Shown here in pieces: positions 35,201 through 43,165 of a stretch of 64,000 nt of DNA (positions are counted from its first letter, which is position 1; the number at the start of each line of letters is the position of its first letter). Under the pieces are notes generated by a model. The model saw only the letters and a program-made list of their open reading frames with translations, made no database searches and had not been told where the DNA came from. Both the position numbers and the translations under genes were made by a program. Source of the DNA: an uncultured Bilophila sp. (lineage in GTDB: Bacteria; Desulfobacterota; Desulfovibrionia; Desulfovibrionales; Desulfovibrionaceae); contig CAJUHZ010000013.1 in NCBI GenBank assembly GCA_910585945.1, positions 12,045 to 76,044 of the forward strand. Reading direction: 5' to 3'.

Positions 35201-35658
35201 AATGGAACAAACGCGGGGCAAAACTTTACGGCGCTGACGTTACAAGGTTGGCCGATGCCAGCCAATTCCAGCCCTCGACAGAAACAGTCGTCGCGGATGC
35301 GAACCGAACAGGCGCAGAAACACGGGAAGCGGTTCCAGTGGAAAAGGAACAGACGCTTGTGGCCTCTGCCTCCCCTGCCGTCACCGCGCCGCCGGAGGTG
35401 CAGACCGTAACGGTGCAGGAAGTGCAGCCGCAGGCACCGCAACGGTATCCGGAGCCGGAACCCATTCGACCCGAACCTTCCGCCGCGCCGCAACAAATTG
35501 ATTTTTCGCAGGTTGTAGCGCTGCTCACGCAACTTGTGGACGTAACCAGGCAAAACGCAACAGGCAAGGAACGGGATACAGAAGGCGCGAACTCTCCAAA
35601 TATCCCGATGGACTACGATGACCCGTTCTGTCTGGCGCTCGCCCACGATAGGGCATGA
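32221..35658 (+). CDS. Tape-measure-type tail protein with muramidase and NlpC/P60 domains
   Basis: Encodes 1145 residues. The first 300 are Ala/Lys/Pro-rich and disordered. A Gly/Ala-rich, partly hydrophobic region (about 385-475) follows, as in tape measures. Near 630-800 there is a lysozyme-like domain (YESGVHGSDAV, GGTSYGKYQI). Near 855-1000 there is an NlpC/P60 peptidase with Cys869 in GGIDCSGWV and His959 in FGGIDHIVQTY. The tail ends in Pro/Gln-rich sequence. It would set tail length and open peptidoglycan during DNA entry. Confidence 0.8.
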   Translation: MNEDKKLPFQDAPELNQEQDDAQGEQFWAHIAELLEQIEENTRGGAGRGKPTAAATPARLKEEAGSGKKHAGGSDTAQSNAAIRTAARTASAERRPSRSIIPPPPAPQAKPASGGAGEHSPAKAPIPAGKRTGKSQGDGLGDESGPHSASKQKGPGANLHTPTKSQEAFAQRREEAIAQKQSKSILGALKENLASWDGSVASPDKSDMQDAAGLAAGGPLWSAFKELKEAIPEKDGADDSLAGILKKTIAQKTGVTAARERIDQAAQTARAKVVTWAGGRIDAPKRGNRDKQGRFIKGAGKEAKIAEKTLALASQEAREGKKRHDELVEAVKAGAQHDDRGIFGGEGLVDRMGHRRGERKTGLSKPGRGKPRRRGKFGFLAGAGALLGGASAFGGDPVGSAVDIGSAALSAPGAGKAAGAAGKALGLGAKGALGAAKAIPIAGQVLAAGMALYDGVSGWNDADMHREAFGLEDGQEASTGQKASAAAANILDMGGLLTGAAGLLGFEVSTSDIAKGIFDFGDSIGSAVSHAWGGVTSLFSSDGQEGDSEGLFGKLTEAISELTDTIDDDIREQEKPGIIAATSGFFSRFFGGDDSRSRSSGGGRSTRLDTGATRRAQAIMGKELGALSAQYESGVHGSDAVGYDRTGGTSYGKYQIASNTGTMDAFLRWADRNGGENGKEVAARMRSAGPLNTGSKSGAAVDAWRSLEREGKLGTLEHDFIKATHFDPAFAGIQSEELRKRVEGSKALQDVLWSTSVQHGAGGAAKLLNRNFRQGMSDEDFINALYADRATQFSSSTAQIQNSARNRFADERQVALAMLQKERRGVAQTPQSAVEATSQALQLGTQEAVDRGVRYSFGSKNSASGGIDCSGWVAENTRNMMEAVNAESGKPIYGKEAQAVLRKGANGGAAGLIQTVSQATGELLSNDALAPDKVREGMMIGMDTGDKGWDRGRFGGIDHIVQTYRDAETGRMMVSESSSGQGVKITDYEEWYAKWNKRGAKLYGADVTRLADASQFQPSTETVVADANRTGAETREAVPVEKEQTLVASASPAVTAPPEVQTVTVQEVQPQAPQRYPEPEPIRPEPSAAPQQIDFSQVVALLTQLVDVTRQNATGKERDTEGANSPNIPMDYDDPFCLALAHDRA

Positions 35659-36008
35659 CCATGATTGAAGCACAGCGAATGCTCAAATCCTCACCAGGGG
35701 ACGATGTTGAGCGATTTTCCGATGGTGATGCCATGGGCGAACGCATCAGGGAATGGCTTGATACCCCTGAAGGGACAATGGCGCACCATCCTGCATGGGG
35801 GCATAACCTCACCCCATTCAAGCATGACCCGCTCAGCAAGGGCGGCGACCTTGACGTGCTGATGGAAATGGCAATCGCGCGGAAACTGCCCATAGATGTG
35901 GAAAACATCATACTGAAGGGCGTGAATGTCGTTGTGATGGACATTGACTTGTGTCGTATTGAAATTCTGCACCAATTCGGGTTCCAGGCAGAGGAAATCC
36001 GCCTGTAG
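35655..36008 (+). CDS. Baseplate wedge gp25-like protein
   Basis: Encodes 117 residues, overlapping the previous stop by four bases. ERIREWLDTPEGTMAHHPAWG (about 29-49) is the conserved start of the gp25/W-like (lysozyme-related) wedge family. Its length fits. It would join the sheath end to the baseplate. Confidence 0.88.
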   Translation: MTMIEAQRMLKSSPGDDVERFSDGDAMGERIREWLDTPEGTMAHHPAWGHNLTPFKHDPLSKGGDLDVLMEMAIARKLPIDVENIILKGVNVVVMDIDLCRIEILHQFGFQAEEIRL

Positions 36009-36019
36009 GGGAAAATGCC

Positions 36020-37426
36020 ATGATTTTGAGCGAACAGGTTGCAAACAAACTGAAGGTCCTCCTGTCTTCCCTGCCCTCGTGGAAGAATCTGACAAATTCA
36101 CAATTCGTGCAGCACCTTGCCATTTTCATGGGATGGACAGTCGAAGACGCAAACTTCAAAATTGAACGCGCACGTCAAGAGGCTTTCATCGGAACAGCCC
36201 TGAACCGTTCAAGCCTTGTCGCCCACGCCGAAGACCGAGAATACCTCCCCCGCAAGCCCAAGCCCAGCGAAGGGACGATTCTTTTCACCAATGCAGGGCC
36301 GCGCCCCATTCTGCTCAAGAGGGGGCGGGAGTTCGTGTCCGACGCACAGCTTCCCTATACGCTCGGCCTCAAACTGCTTATCCCGGCGCAGAGCAAAGTG
36401 ACCGCCCCCGTAACGCAGTATGGAAAAACCTCAATCCTTCATACCGTAAGCGAAGAAAAACCGTTCTATGAGATTCTCATCAACAAGGAACTGACCCCGA
36501 AAGTGATGGCGCTCGAAGTGTGGGTTGATAGCGGAGATGGGTTCCGGAAATGGGAGTACAGCCGCCTCTTGACGAACGCATATCGGGATTCTCTTGTCTG
36601 GGACGAGTTCTATCATGTGAGTGATCAGATAGGCATCAGGTTCGGCAATGGCACCTTTGGTAAAATTCCGTCACAAGGCGCACAGGTACGAATAGACATC
36701 CAATACACGGACGGAGATACGCTTCTGCTGGAACGTCAATACCTTTACCCTCTTGAAGAGGTTGTTGACATTGCGGGGGTTCCCGCATCGCTCAATATAG
36801 AGGTGGCGACAACGATTCAAAACGGACAGGCGCAGGAATCTACTGAGGAAATGCGCCGTAATCTGCATTATTGGTCCGTGTATAATGAACGGCTTGTCTG
36901 GGACAACGACTACGCATATTTCATCCGGCGTCGGTTCCCGGAAGTCGTCTTTGTGCGGGCCTGGGGTGAAGAGGAGGCCGAGCGCCTTTGGGGACCGAAA
37001 CTCGAACATATCAACAAGATTTGGATATGCGCCTATGCGCCACGCGAAGGCATTGTTCAGGACGTGATGAACGCCATTGAAGAAGTCCCGATGCTGTGCC
37101 GCAACTTTCAGTGGTACAACCCGGAGCATGTATCCTTCACACTGAAGCTCACAGCGCGAGTCTTGTCGGACAAGGTGCTTTCGGAGGTTGATGAAGACGT
37201 TCGCGCGGCCCTCATGCGGGCATATGGCCGTGATTCCCTGTATCGGCGCGACAAGGTGCTTATCTCCGAAATCTACGAGTGCATCCAGTCCACAGGGCAT
37301 TTTGAGAAGGAAACCGGAGCATGGTTTGAGGCTGTCCCGGAAGGGAATTTTGAGGCGAACCTGATTTACCAGATGGTGAGTCTCGACCTTGAGAACTCGC
37401 AAATCCAAATCGCGCATCTTACCTAA
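36020..37426 (+). CDS. Baseplate wedge gp6/gpJ-like protein
   Basis: Encodes 468 residues, in the usual place after gp25. Segments GTALNRSSLVAHAEDREYLP, IRFGNGTFGKIPSQGAQVRI and AQESTEEMRRNLHYWSVY match Baseplate_J family landmarks. The product would form the inner wedge ring that opens on contact. Confidence 0.85.
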   Translation: MILSEQVANKLKVLLSSLPSWKNLTNSQFVQHLAIFMGWTVEDANFKIERARQEAFIGTALNRSSLVAHAEDREYLPRKPKPSEGTILFTNAGPRPILLKRGREFVSDAQLPYTLGLKLLIPAQSKVTAPVTQYGKTSILHTVSEEKPFYEILINKELTPKVMALEVWVDSGDGFRKWEYSRLLTNAYRDSLVWDEFYHVSDQIGIRFGNGTFGKIPSQGAQVRIDIQYTDGDTLLLERQYLYPLEEVVDIAGVPASLNIEVATTIQNGQAQESTEEMRRNLHYWSVYNERLVWDNDYAYFIRRRFPEVVFVRAWGEEEAERLWGPKLEHINKIWICAYAPREGIVQDVMNAIEEVPMLCRNFQWYNPEHVSFTLKLTARVLSDKVLSEVDEDVRAALMRAYGRDSLYRRDKVLISEIYECIQSTGHFEKETGAWFEAVPEGNFEANLIYQMVSLDLENSQIQIAHLT

Positions 37427-37557
37427 ATCCGGGACAGCCGGGCACAAAATGCAGATATGGCATATGTGCGCTGATTTTCGTTGATGAGGCCAACAAGCGC
37501 CCCTATCCTTGGCGAAAATGTACTCACCGTGCATTGAGGCTGGGAATCAGGCGCGAA

Positions 37558-38703
37558 ATGAAAGATTGGCTCGTCAAAAGGCTCACGCCACGCAAACAAA
37601 AAGAAGACCGCTGGTTGGGGCTGGCCGAAAGCGCCCAGACAATCTGGGAGCAGGATTTTGACCCACGCCTTGCACGGCTTGAAGCCCTCCGGTCATATTT
37701 CAGTGCCGATGACGCCGACTTGGCGCTCAAGCTGCGTGAAATGGGCGACTATTTTGCGGCAGACATGCCGCAAGAGAAAGACCGCCCCATCGCTGTCGCC
37801 TGGAGGCGTCTTGAGCTTGAATACAAAGACCTCGAACTGATTATCACTTCCGTCTTCCGCAGGCATTACAGCGATCTTCCCGTCACCTGGTTCCCTCTCT
37901 TCGCCCCCCTCGATGTATCCTACGGTACACGCTTTATCCCTGCCGATGGCCCATGGCCAGAAAAGAAAAACGTCCCGCCAGAAGGAATGTTCCTCACCTC
38001 ACGGGGCCTTCTGGGAACCGACCACGCGCACCTTCTCTCCCTTGGCCTGACAAAGCAGACCTTTCTCGACAAGGCTCTTCCTCTTCTTCTGCGCGCCAAG
38101 CCGCTGCATATCGTCTTTGATGGTGCCCTCTGGTATGCGCGCTTCGACTTTCCTTTTGAGGGCAGGCTGATTGCCTCTTGGGAACGCGACTGCGGTGTTT
38201 TTGAAATAAATTTTGCCGTCCAAGGGGCATATTTCGACTCAACGGCTGCTGATGCCTGCCCGCTTGACGCGCAAAAGATGTCTTGTCGATGGGAACGTGA
38301 GCAGCCTTGCATTGCCATTCCCTTTATCAAACCGGAAGAACGCTTCTGGCACATGGACTGGCACGCTCCAGAGGGTTTTCCTCCCGACTGGTTGCCCTTT
38401 GATTGGATCATGGCCGGACGCGAAGGAGAGTCATGTACTCCTCTTGGTCTGTATTTGGTTGAGAAAAGGCGCTCTATCATTTTCCGTCAAAGTCTGGGCG
38501 AACTGGAAGTCTATGTGGAGAAGACGCCGCTTCCCTCCTGCCCCACGCCCTTCGTGTCGACGATAGAGACGGCAGGCGAAAAGAGCGTGCCCATGCCATT
38601 GGAATTTCAGGGCTTGGATCACTTGGATCGTTACCCTCATTTCGATGATATCCCCGCTGATAAATTCCCTCTGGATATGCCCATAGGAGGTGTATATGCC
38701 TGA
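37558..38703 (+). CDS. Baseplate/tail protein following gpJ (gpI position)
   Basis: Encodes 381 residues from the ATG at 37558; a TTG at 37534 is an alternative and no strong Shine-Dalgarno is seen. The N-terminus is helical (GLAESAQTIWEQDFDPRLARL) and could match a gpI-like or gp7-like wedge/fibre connector. No motif clearly proves it. The 131 bp before the start hold only unsupported tiny ORFs. Confidence 0.55.
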   Translation: MKDWLVKRLTPRKQKEDRWLGLAESAQTIWEQDFDPRLARLEALRSYFSADDADLALKLREMGDYFAADMPQEKDRPIAVAWRRLELEYKDLELIITSVFRRHYSDLPVTWFPLFAPLDVSYGTRFIPADGPWPEKKNVPPEGMFLTSRGLLGTDHAHLLSLGLTKQTFLDKALPLLLRAKPLHIVFDGALWYARFDFPFEGRLIASWERDCGVFEINFAVQGAYFDSTAADACPLDAQKMSCRWEREQPCIAIPFIKPEERFWHMDWHAPEGFPPDWLPFDWIMAGREGESCTPLGLYLVEKRRSIIFRQSLGELEVYVEKTPLPSCPTPFVSTIETAGEKSVPMPLEFQGLDHLDRYPHFDDIPADKFPLDMPIGGVYA

Positions 38704-39139
38704 AACTCCGAAAGTATGGCAACGAGCAAAGCTGCTCAATCGGTACTATGACAAAGTGGGCATGGCCGCCGCAGGTATTGGGCGTTGTCCCCGTTTCGTG
38801 GAGTTTCGCGCCGGTTTTGGGCTGGTGGACGAATACAGTCCGTCCGAGCCAGAATTGCAGGACATTCCCCCTGATATGCAGGAAATCCCCGGCGAATTTT
38901 ACCGGGGATTTGTGGACGTGTCCTACAGCGCCGGGGTGGCTCTCTGCAAGTGCGAGATCCCGCAAGGCGCTGTCGGCGCTCCGGTACGTCACAACCTTAT
39001 CGGCATTTTCGATGATGAGGGCGACCTGATTGCCGTCTGTTCCACGCTTCCCGACTGGGTGACGCCAACTGAAGTCTATCGGGCTTTCCCGGCCATAACC
39101 TTCCCACGCGAGGAGGAAAGCACAGATGGCGACGAATGA
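38696..39139 (+). CDS. Tail-fibre-associated protein (147 aa)
   Basis: Starts at the ATG at 38696, overlapping the previous gene by 8 bases. It begins with PKVWQRAKLLNRYYDKVGMA and continues as a compact beta-rich domain (GLVDEYSPSEPELQDIPPDM). This resembles N-terminal attachment modules of tail-collar fibre proteins. The next gene overlaps by 14 bases. Confidence 0.55.
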   Translation: MPETPKVWQRAKLLNRYYDKVGMAAAGIGRCPRFVEFRAGFGLVDEYSPSEPELQDIPPDMQEIPGEFYRGFVDVSYSAGVALCKCEIPQGAVGAPVRHNLIGIFDDEGDLIAVCSTLPDWVTPTEVYRAFPAITFPREEESTDGDE

Positions 39140-39830
39140 CGCCCCCTTGTTGCGCCAGAGTGTCCGCTGGGGAGAAGAATATGTTTCCCGCGCTCTGAAC
39201 GTGAAGATGGCCGGAATCGTCAAGCCGGGCGTCTACCACGGCTTTGTGCTCAAGCCCGGCGGCACAATGGCCGTCCTCATCGACCATGAGTCGGACTATC
39301 CGCGTAGCGTGGCCGTTGTTGAGCGGGACGGTTACTCCCTCACTGTGGTCATGGATGATCCCGGCATTGTGCGTATCCCGGCCACGGGAACATGGTTCGT
39401 CTGCATTGAGGCGTTCTACGCCCCCACGCAGCAGGGGTATCAACGCATTGTGGTTCGGGAACAGCCGGAACCGCACCATGTTGTGCTGGGCAAGGTCAGG
39501 GCCGGTGTGCCGCTGACGGAACCCGGAGAAGATGAAGGCGGCGATGGGGAAACATCGGTGCCTGGCGAGGCGGTCGTCATCACTGATGACATGATTTCGT
39601 CGGAGGAGATTGACAAGGCCAATGCCGACATTGCCACAGTCATGCAGATGGAAGCCCTCTCCGAGCGCATTGAAGCCGATGCCCGGAGGGCCGTCATCAT
39701 GCACGCGGATGCCACTACCCGGATGATACATCTCTCACGGCGAATCACCACCCTCGCCATGACAGGCGGCGCGTCCGTGGCAGATGATGACACCTTTAGC
39801 CCGGCAGGCCCGGCCATCACCAGAGGATAA
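39126..39830 (+). CDS. Tail fibre protein, N-terminal type (234 aa)
   Basis: Residues 1-120 are a beta-rich domain (YHGFVLKPGGTMAVLIDHES). Residues 150-225 are helical with no transmembrane character. It lies directly before the DGR target gene (2 bp apart) and probably helps anchor or fold the variable fibre. No family recognised. Confidence 0.55.
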   Translation: MATNDAPLLRQSVRWGEEYVSRALNVKMAGIVKPGVYHGFVLKPGGTMAVLIDHESDYPRSVAVVERDGYSLTVVMDDPGIVRIPATGTWFVCIEAFYAPTQQGYQRIVVREQPEPHHVVLGKVRAGVPLTEPGEDEGGDGETSVPGEAVVITDDMISSEEIDKANADIATVMQMEALSERIEADARRAVIMHADATTRMIHLSRRITTLAMTGGASVADDDTFSPAGPAITRG

Positions 39831-39832
39831 AA

Positions 39833-41515
39833 ATGCCCGAAAACGAAACCCCCGATATGCAGCCCACGATGCAGGATGTTGCCAGCAAGTTGGACAAGGG
39901 CGCCGATGCGCTTGCAACCGCCCAGGAACAGCTTGGCGGCGATGTAGCCAAGGCGCTCGCCCGGCTTGCGGCTCATGAAACCGACTCCAATGCTCATGGG
40001 GGAGCTATTGGCGGCGGTGCATCCGCCTCCCAAATAGCCGAGGCCGTCGGGACTCATAACGCTGACCCCTTGGCGCATGGCCTGGATAATCCCGACAGCC
40101 CTATGTATCAGATGATTGCCGCCGCAGCGGCCAATGCCGTCAACGAAAAAATCGGTGATGCGGAGGGGCAAATCAATCTGGTGGCGCACGCCAAGACACA
40201 TGCCGCAGGCGGCTCCGATGCCCTCACCCCTGCGGATATCGGAGCCGTGGCAACAACTGATGACCGGCTTTCGGACGCGCGCGAGCCGAAGCCTCACCAG
40301 CATACGATGGATGATATCACCGGCTTTTCTCTTCCGGGTGAAGGGGGTGAGACCGAAGATGGCGGTACAGCTTCCATTTCGGAATTTGTGGAGAAAAAAG
40401 CGGAAGCCGCCGTTTCCGAACATGACTCCAGCGAATCCGCCCATGCGGCCCTGTTTGAGAATATTCTTGTCGGCAATACCAGTCCCATTATCGGCATATG
40501 CCGTGTGGCAACGGGTGGCGGTGCGGGCCTCTGGTTCAACATCGACGAGGAAGGGAATCCGGTGTCGCCCAACACCGCCTACTTCGACAATAATCCGGTT
40601 TTTGGGGGCATCCAGCGCATGATTGTGGACAATCAAATCATGGGCAAGATTCCCCAGTTTTGGGTGAAGGACTTTACCCCCACAGAAGGAATGTTCGCGG
40701 GCAAGCCGTGCAAGCTCATCTCTCCGGGCCAGAAAGACGGCTTCCGCATCCATCCGGCGTTTATGCACAACAACGCCCAGATTCCCTACTACCTGCTTGG
40801 CTGCTACGAGGCCACGGATGAAGGCGGGAATCCGAAGAAGCTCGGTTCCCGGCCCGGCAAACTCCCCTTCGTCAATGTGAACTTCGACACGATGAAGACC
40901 TACTGCGCCAACAGGAACGTCAACGGTGTGTCGGGGTTCATGCTCTGGGATGTCTATCAGTGGTCAGCCTTGACCCTGCTCATGCTTATTGAGCTTGCGA
41001 CGACTGATGCCCAGTCCAAGTTGGGCCGGGGCAACGTGGACAGGTCATGGGACGGCACGACCAACAACGCCGTCAATACCGACAGCCAGGTCAACCATGT
41101 CCCGTATCGTGGCTTCCATGCCCTTTATGGGAACGTCTGGAAGATGCTTGATGGCATTCGGGCGGATTCCAACAAGAAGACCGAAATTTTCAAAAATGAC
41201 GGCACACGCGCGTGGATTTCCACAGGATTCGCCATGCCGCCATATACCAGTGGCCTTACCGGCTGGCCGGTCTCCATGCGTTCCGGCAAAGGAGACGGTT
41301 ACAATTTCGATGATGTTTTCTTGCCGGAAGTCGTTACCGGGGCGGAAGGCAGCGGAACATATGCGGATGGCTTTTGGGGACCAGTCGCTAATGGTGTTTG
41401 TTATCAGGGCGGCGCTTGGTTTAATGGGGCGTACTGTGGCCCCTTTTGCCTGAATTTCAGTTATCCATCGAGTCATGCGTACCTCGACATCGGAGGCCGC
41501 CTCGCAAAGATTTAG
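39833..41515 (+). CDS. DGR target: variable receptor-binding fibre (C-type-lectin fold)
   Basis: Encodes 560 residues. The N-terminus (1-220) is a fibre-like region with SNAHGG/HTAGGSDALTP-type collar motifs, e.g. THAAGGSDALTPADIG. Residues 220-560 fit the formylglycine-generating/C-type-lectin fold of DGR targets such as Mtd, including KIPQFWVKDFTPTEGMFAGK and FMLWDVYQWSALT. The end from codon 524 on, AWFNGAYCGPFCLNF and onward, is the variable repeat. It would bind the host surface; diversity at the exposed side chains would change host range. Confidence 0.92.
   Translation: MPENETPDMQPTMQDVASKLDKGADALATAQEQLGGDVAKALARLAAHETDSNAHGGAIGGGASASQIAEAVGTHNADPLAHGLDNPDSPMYQMIAAAAANAVNEKIGDAEGQINLVAHAKTHAAGGSDALTPADIGAVATTDDRLSDAREPKPHQHTMDDITGFSLPGEGGETEDGGTASISEFVEKKAEAAVSEHDSSESAHAALFENILVGNTSPIIGICRVATGGGAGLWFNIDEEGNPVSPNTAYFDNNPVFGGIQRMIVDNQIMGKIPQFWVKDFTPTEGMFAGKPCKLISPGQKDGFRIHPAFMHNNAQIPYYLLGCYEATDEGGNPKKLGSRPGKLPFVNVNFDTMKTYCANRNVNGVSGFMLWDVYQWSALTLLMLIELATTDAQSKLGRGNVDRSWDGTTNNAVNTDSQVNHVPYRGFHALYGNVWKMLDGIRADSNKKTEIFKNDGTRAWISTGFAMPPYTSGLTGWPVSMRSGKGDGYNFDDVFLPEVVTGAEGSGTYADGFWGPVANGVCYQGGAWFNGAYCGPFCLNFSYPSSHAYLDIGGRLAKI
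41402..41508 (+). repeat. DGR variable repeat (VR)
   Basis: 107 nt at the 3' end of the fibre gene, paired with the template repeat at 43059-43165 (offset 1657). All 13 differences are at template adenines. The last 22 nt match exactly and would serve as the initiation-of-homing region. Affected codons include AAT/AAC of the template turned into Ala, Phe, Ser, Tyr, His and Asp. Confidence 0.96.
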
Positions 41516-41548
41516 GCCACTGTTGTCTGTTCACTGCCTTTCTGAAAA

Positions 41549-41588
41549 GGCCGCCGAGAGGCGGCCGTGCTTTACCGCCGAAGGCGGT
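41549..41588 (+). promoter_or_regulatory. Two tandem hairpins downstream of VR
   Basis: GGCCGCC-GAGA-GGCGGCC (41549-41566), a 7-bp stem with a GAGA loop, and ACCGCC-GAA-GGCGGT (41574-41588). A hairpin with a GRNA tetraloop after the VR is needed for efficient retrohoming in Bordetella phage BPP-1, and the first hairpin matches that rule. Neither is followed by a good T-run. Confidence 0.75.
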
Positions 41589-41615
41589 CGAAAATATTTT
41601 TGAAGGAGAGGGTCT

Positions 41616-41879
41616 ATGCCCGAAATCAAGTTTTCCTACAGTGGGCAGGAGTTCACCACGTCTACCCCACTTTCCGGCCATGTGAAGCTGTATGCAGTAC
41701 CTGAAGACTACAGCGATGACGGTCTGTATCTCGCAACGTGGGCAAATGGGGAGATCGAACCCGTCCCGGCCTGCACCATTGGTGATACAGTCCTACTTGC
41801 CCACTTGGAAATTGCGCAGGATGGCAAATCCTGCAAGAGAATCTATCTCGCGGAGGGGGTAAAGTATGCCCAGAAGTAA
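41616..41879 (+). CDS. Hypothetical small protein after the fibre gene (87 aa)
   Basis: Starts at the ATG at 41616 behind GAAGGAGAGG. A beta-rich sequence (FSYSGQEFTTSTPLSGHVKLY) with no motif. It overlaps the next gene by 14 bases. It might be a fibre accessory between target and assembly genes. Confidence 0.55.
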   Translation: MPEIKFSYSGQEFTTSTPLSGHVKLYAVPEDYSDDGLYLATWANGEIEPVPACTIGDTVLLAHLEIAQDGKSCKRIYLAEGVKYAQK

Positions 41880-42282
41880 CCAGGGAGTGAACCCTGAAAC
41901 CTTGCTGTCCGGCGTGGAGCACGCCAAGACCCAAAAACTGGCAGAAATCAACAACCAATGTGATGCAATGCTGGGCGTACTGACCAAGAGCTACCCCGGC
42001 TCCGAACTCCTCACCTTCGACCAGCAGAAGAGCGAGGCGGAGGCATATCTCGCCGACCAGAGCAAACCGTGCCCGCTTCTGGCCCCACTTGCCCAAGCGC
42101 GCGGCATAGCTCTGCAAGACCTTTGCAATCGCGTCATCGCCAAGGCTACGGCCTTCTCCGCCGCATCGGGCGCAATCATTGGTCAGCGGCAGAAATTTGA
42201 GGATATGCTGGACGCCTGCACCACTCCTGAGCAGGTGGCGGCCATCGAAGTCTCCTATGCGCTTCCGGGAGTCGGGGCATGA
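41866..42282 (+). CDS. Tail fibre assembly-like protein (DUF4376-like)
   Basis: Encodes 138 residues. The core resembles the DUF4376 domain found in tail fibre assembly genes: KTQKLAEINNQCDAMLGVLT, then the helical AEAYLADQ and ALQDLCNRVIAKATAF. The gene position after the fibre genes supports an assembly role. It overlaps the next gene by four bases. Confidence 0.6.
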   Translation: MPRSNQGVNPETLLSGVEHAKTQKLAEINNQCDAMLGVLTKSYPGSELLTFDQQKSEAEAYLADQSKPCPLLAPLAQARGIALQDLCNRVIAKATAFSAASGAIIGQRQKFEDMLDACTTPEQVAAIEVSYALPGVGA

Positions 42283-42626
42283 AACCGTGGGACTGGCGAT
42301 TTGGCCCCAGAAAGGCCGCTTTTCGCCATAATGTGAAGCAATGCCTCATTGCTATAGACCAACTCGGAAACGCCGCCCTGGGGCTGTTTCTGGGCCTTCT
42401 CGGCCTGCTGTACCTGCTCCCGCGCGCTGCGGGTTACTGGTGGGCTGATGAAACCATAAGCGCCCATTGCTGGCGTTGGGAAATAAGCGGCATCAGGCGT
42501 TGGCCGCGTATTGTTGTGGATTTCCTGGCCGCCTGTATGGGCGACATCAACCACTGCCAGGAATCATACATTTCAGAAAGGGAGGGACGACACCTGCCCC
42601 CTGATATTCGTGCCGGTCCCGAATAG
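42279..42626 (+). CDS. Small membrane protein (115 aa)
   Basis: Residues 30-50 form one hydrophobic segment (GNAALGLFLGLLGLLYLLP), with a Trp-rich N-terminus (MKPWDWRFGPRKAAF). The tail (WWADETISAHCWRWE) recurs in many phage proteins of unknown function. It is coupled to the gene before it and followed by a strong terminator. Confidence 0.6.
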   Translation: MKPWDWRFGPRKAAFRHNVKQCLIAIDQLGNAALGLFLGLLGLLYLLPRAAGYWWADETISAHCWRWEISGIRRWPRIVVDFLAACMGDINHCQESYISEREGRHLPPDIRAGPE

Positions 42627-42658
42627 GACTTGTCTGGAATGACATCCGATGCTACTTT

Positions 42659-42683
42659 GCCCCCTGTCAAAGGGGGCTTTTTT
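42659..42683 (+). terminator. Rho-independent terminator overlapping the avd ribosome-binding site
   Basis: GCCCCC, 7-nt loop, GGGGGC, then TTTTTT. The 3' arm (AGGGGG) is also the best Shine-Dalgarno for the GTG start of the avd gene at 42684, seven bases away. Confidence 0.8.
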
Positions 42684-43061
42684 GTGGCATTGGACAGTTT
42701 GCAAATTCTGACAAAGCTGGAAGAACTGAATCAGTACTCCCATCAGACTGTCATGCTCTTCCCAAAGTCGGAACGCCATGTTCTCGCACAGGATATACGC
42801 AATACCCTTGCCACTCTGATTCACCTCACAATCACTTCCGCCAAACGCTATTACAAAAAGACAACATTGCAGGATATGGACATAGAGCTTGAATACCTTC
42901 GTGTCCTGATTCGCATGTCCAGAAATCTCGGTTACATCAATGACCATAAATATGAAGTATGGTCGAATCATGTTGCTGAGGTTGGGAGAATGCTTGGTGG
43001 ATGGCTCAAACGTGTTCGTGACCCCAAGCCAGGGGCACAAGATAGCAGGGCTACAACCTAA
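42684..43061 (+). CDS. avd: Avd-like DGR accessory protein (four-helix bundle)
   Basis: Encodes 125 residues from a GTG at 42684; an ATG at 42639 upstream of the terminator is the alternative. The chain is mostly helical (LDSLQILTKLEELNQYSHQT, then HVLAQDIRNTLATLIHL, KRYYKKTTLQDMDIELEYL and MSRNLGYINDHKYEVW), as in BPP-1 Avd, which forms a basic pentameric barrel that binds the RT and RNA. It is followed directly by the template repeat, whose first bases are its own stop codon. Confidence 0.85.
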   Translation: MALDSLQILTKLEELNQYSHQTVMLFPKSERHVLAQDIRNTLATLIHLTITSAKRYYKKTTLQDMDIELEYLRVLIRMSRNLGYINDHKYEVWSNHVAEVGRMLGGWLKRVRDPKPGAQDSRATT

Positions 43062-43165
43062 AAGGGCGGCAATTGGAATAATGGGGCGTACTGTGGCCCC
43101 TTTTGCCTGAATTTCAATAATCCATCGAGTAATGCAAACATCAACATCGGAGGCCGCCTCGCAAA
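43059..43165 (+). ncRNA. DGR template repeat (TR) and start of the DGR RNA
   Basis: 107 nt, 13 A-site differences from the VR at 41402. Rich in AAT/AAC codons at variable places, the known strategy that makes mutated codons diverse. It overlaps the avd stop (TAA at 43059-43061). The 158-nt spacer to the RT start contains GC-rich hairpins (for example CGCCCC-TACC-GGGGGCG near 43186-43203) and would be part of the same RNA. The RNA would be copied by the RT with errors at adenines. Confidence 0.93.

Noticed and set aside
36671..37534. 287-codon antisense ORF opposite the gp6-like gene
   Set aside because: Opposite a well-supported baseplate gene; no ribosome-binding site.
37427..37557. Tiny ORFs between the gp6-like gene and the next gene
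   Set aside because: 11 to 17 codons each without ribosome-binding sites or coupling to neighbours.
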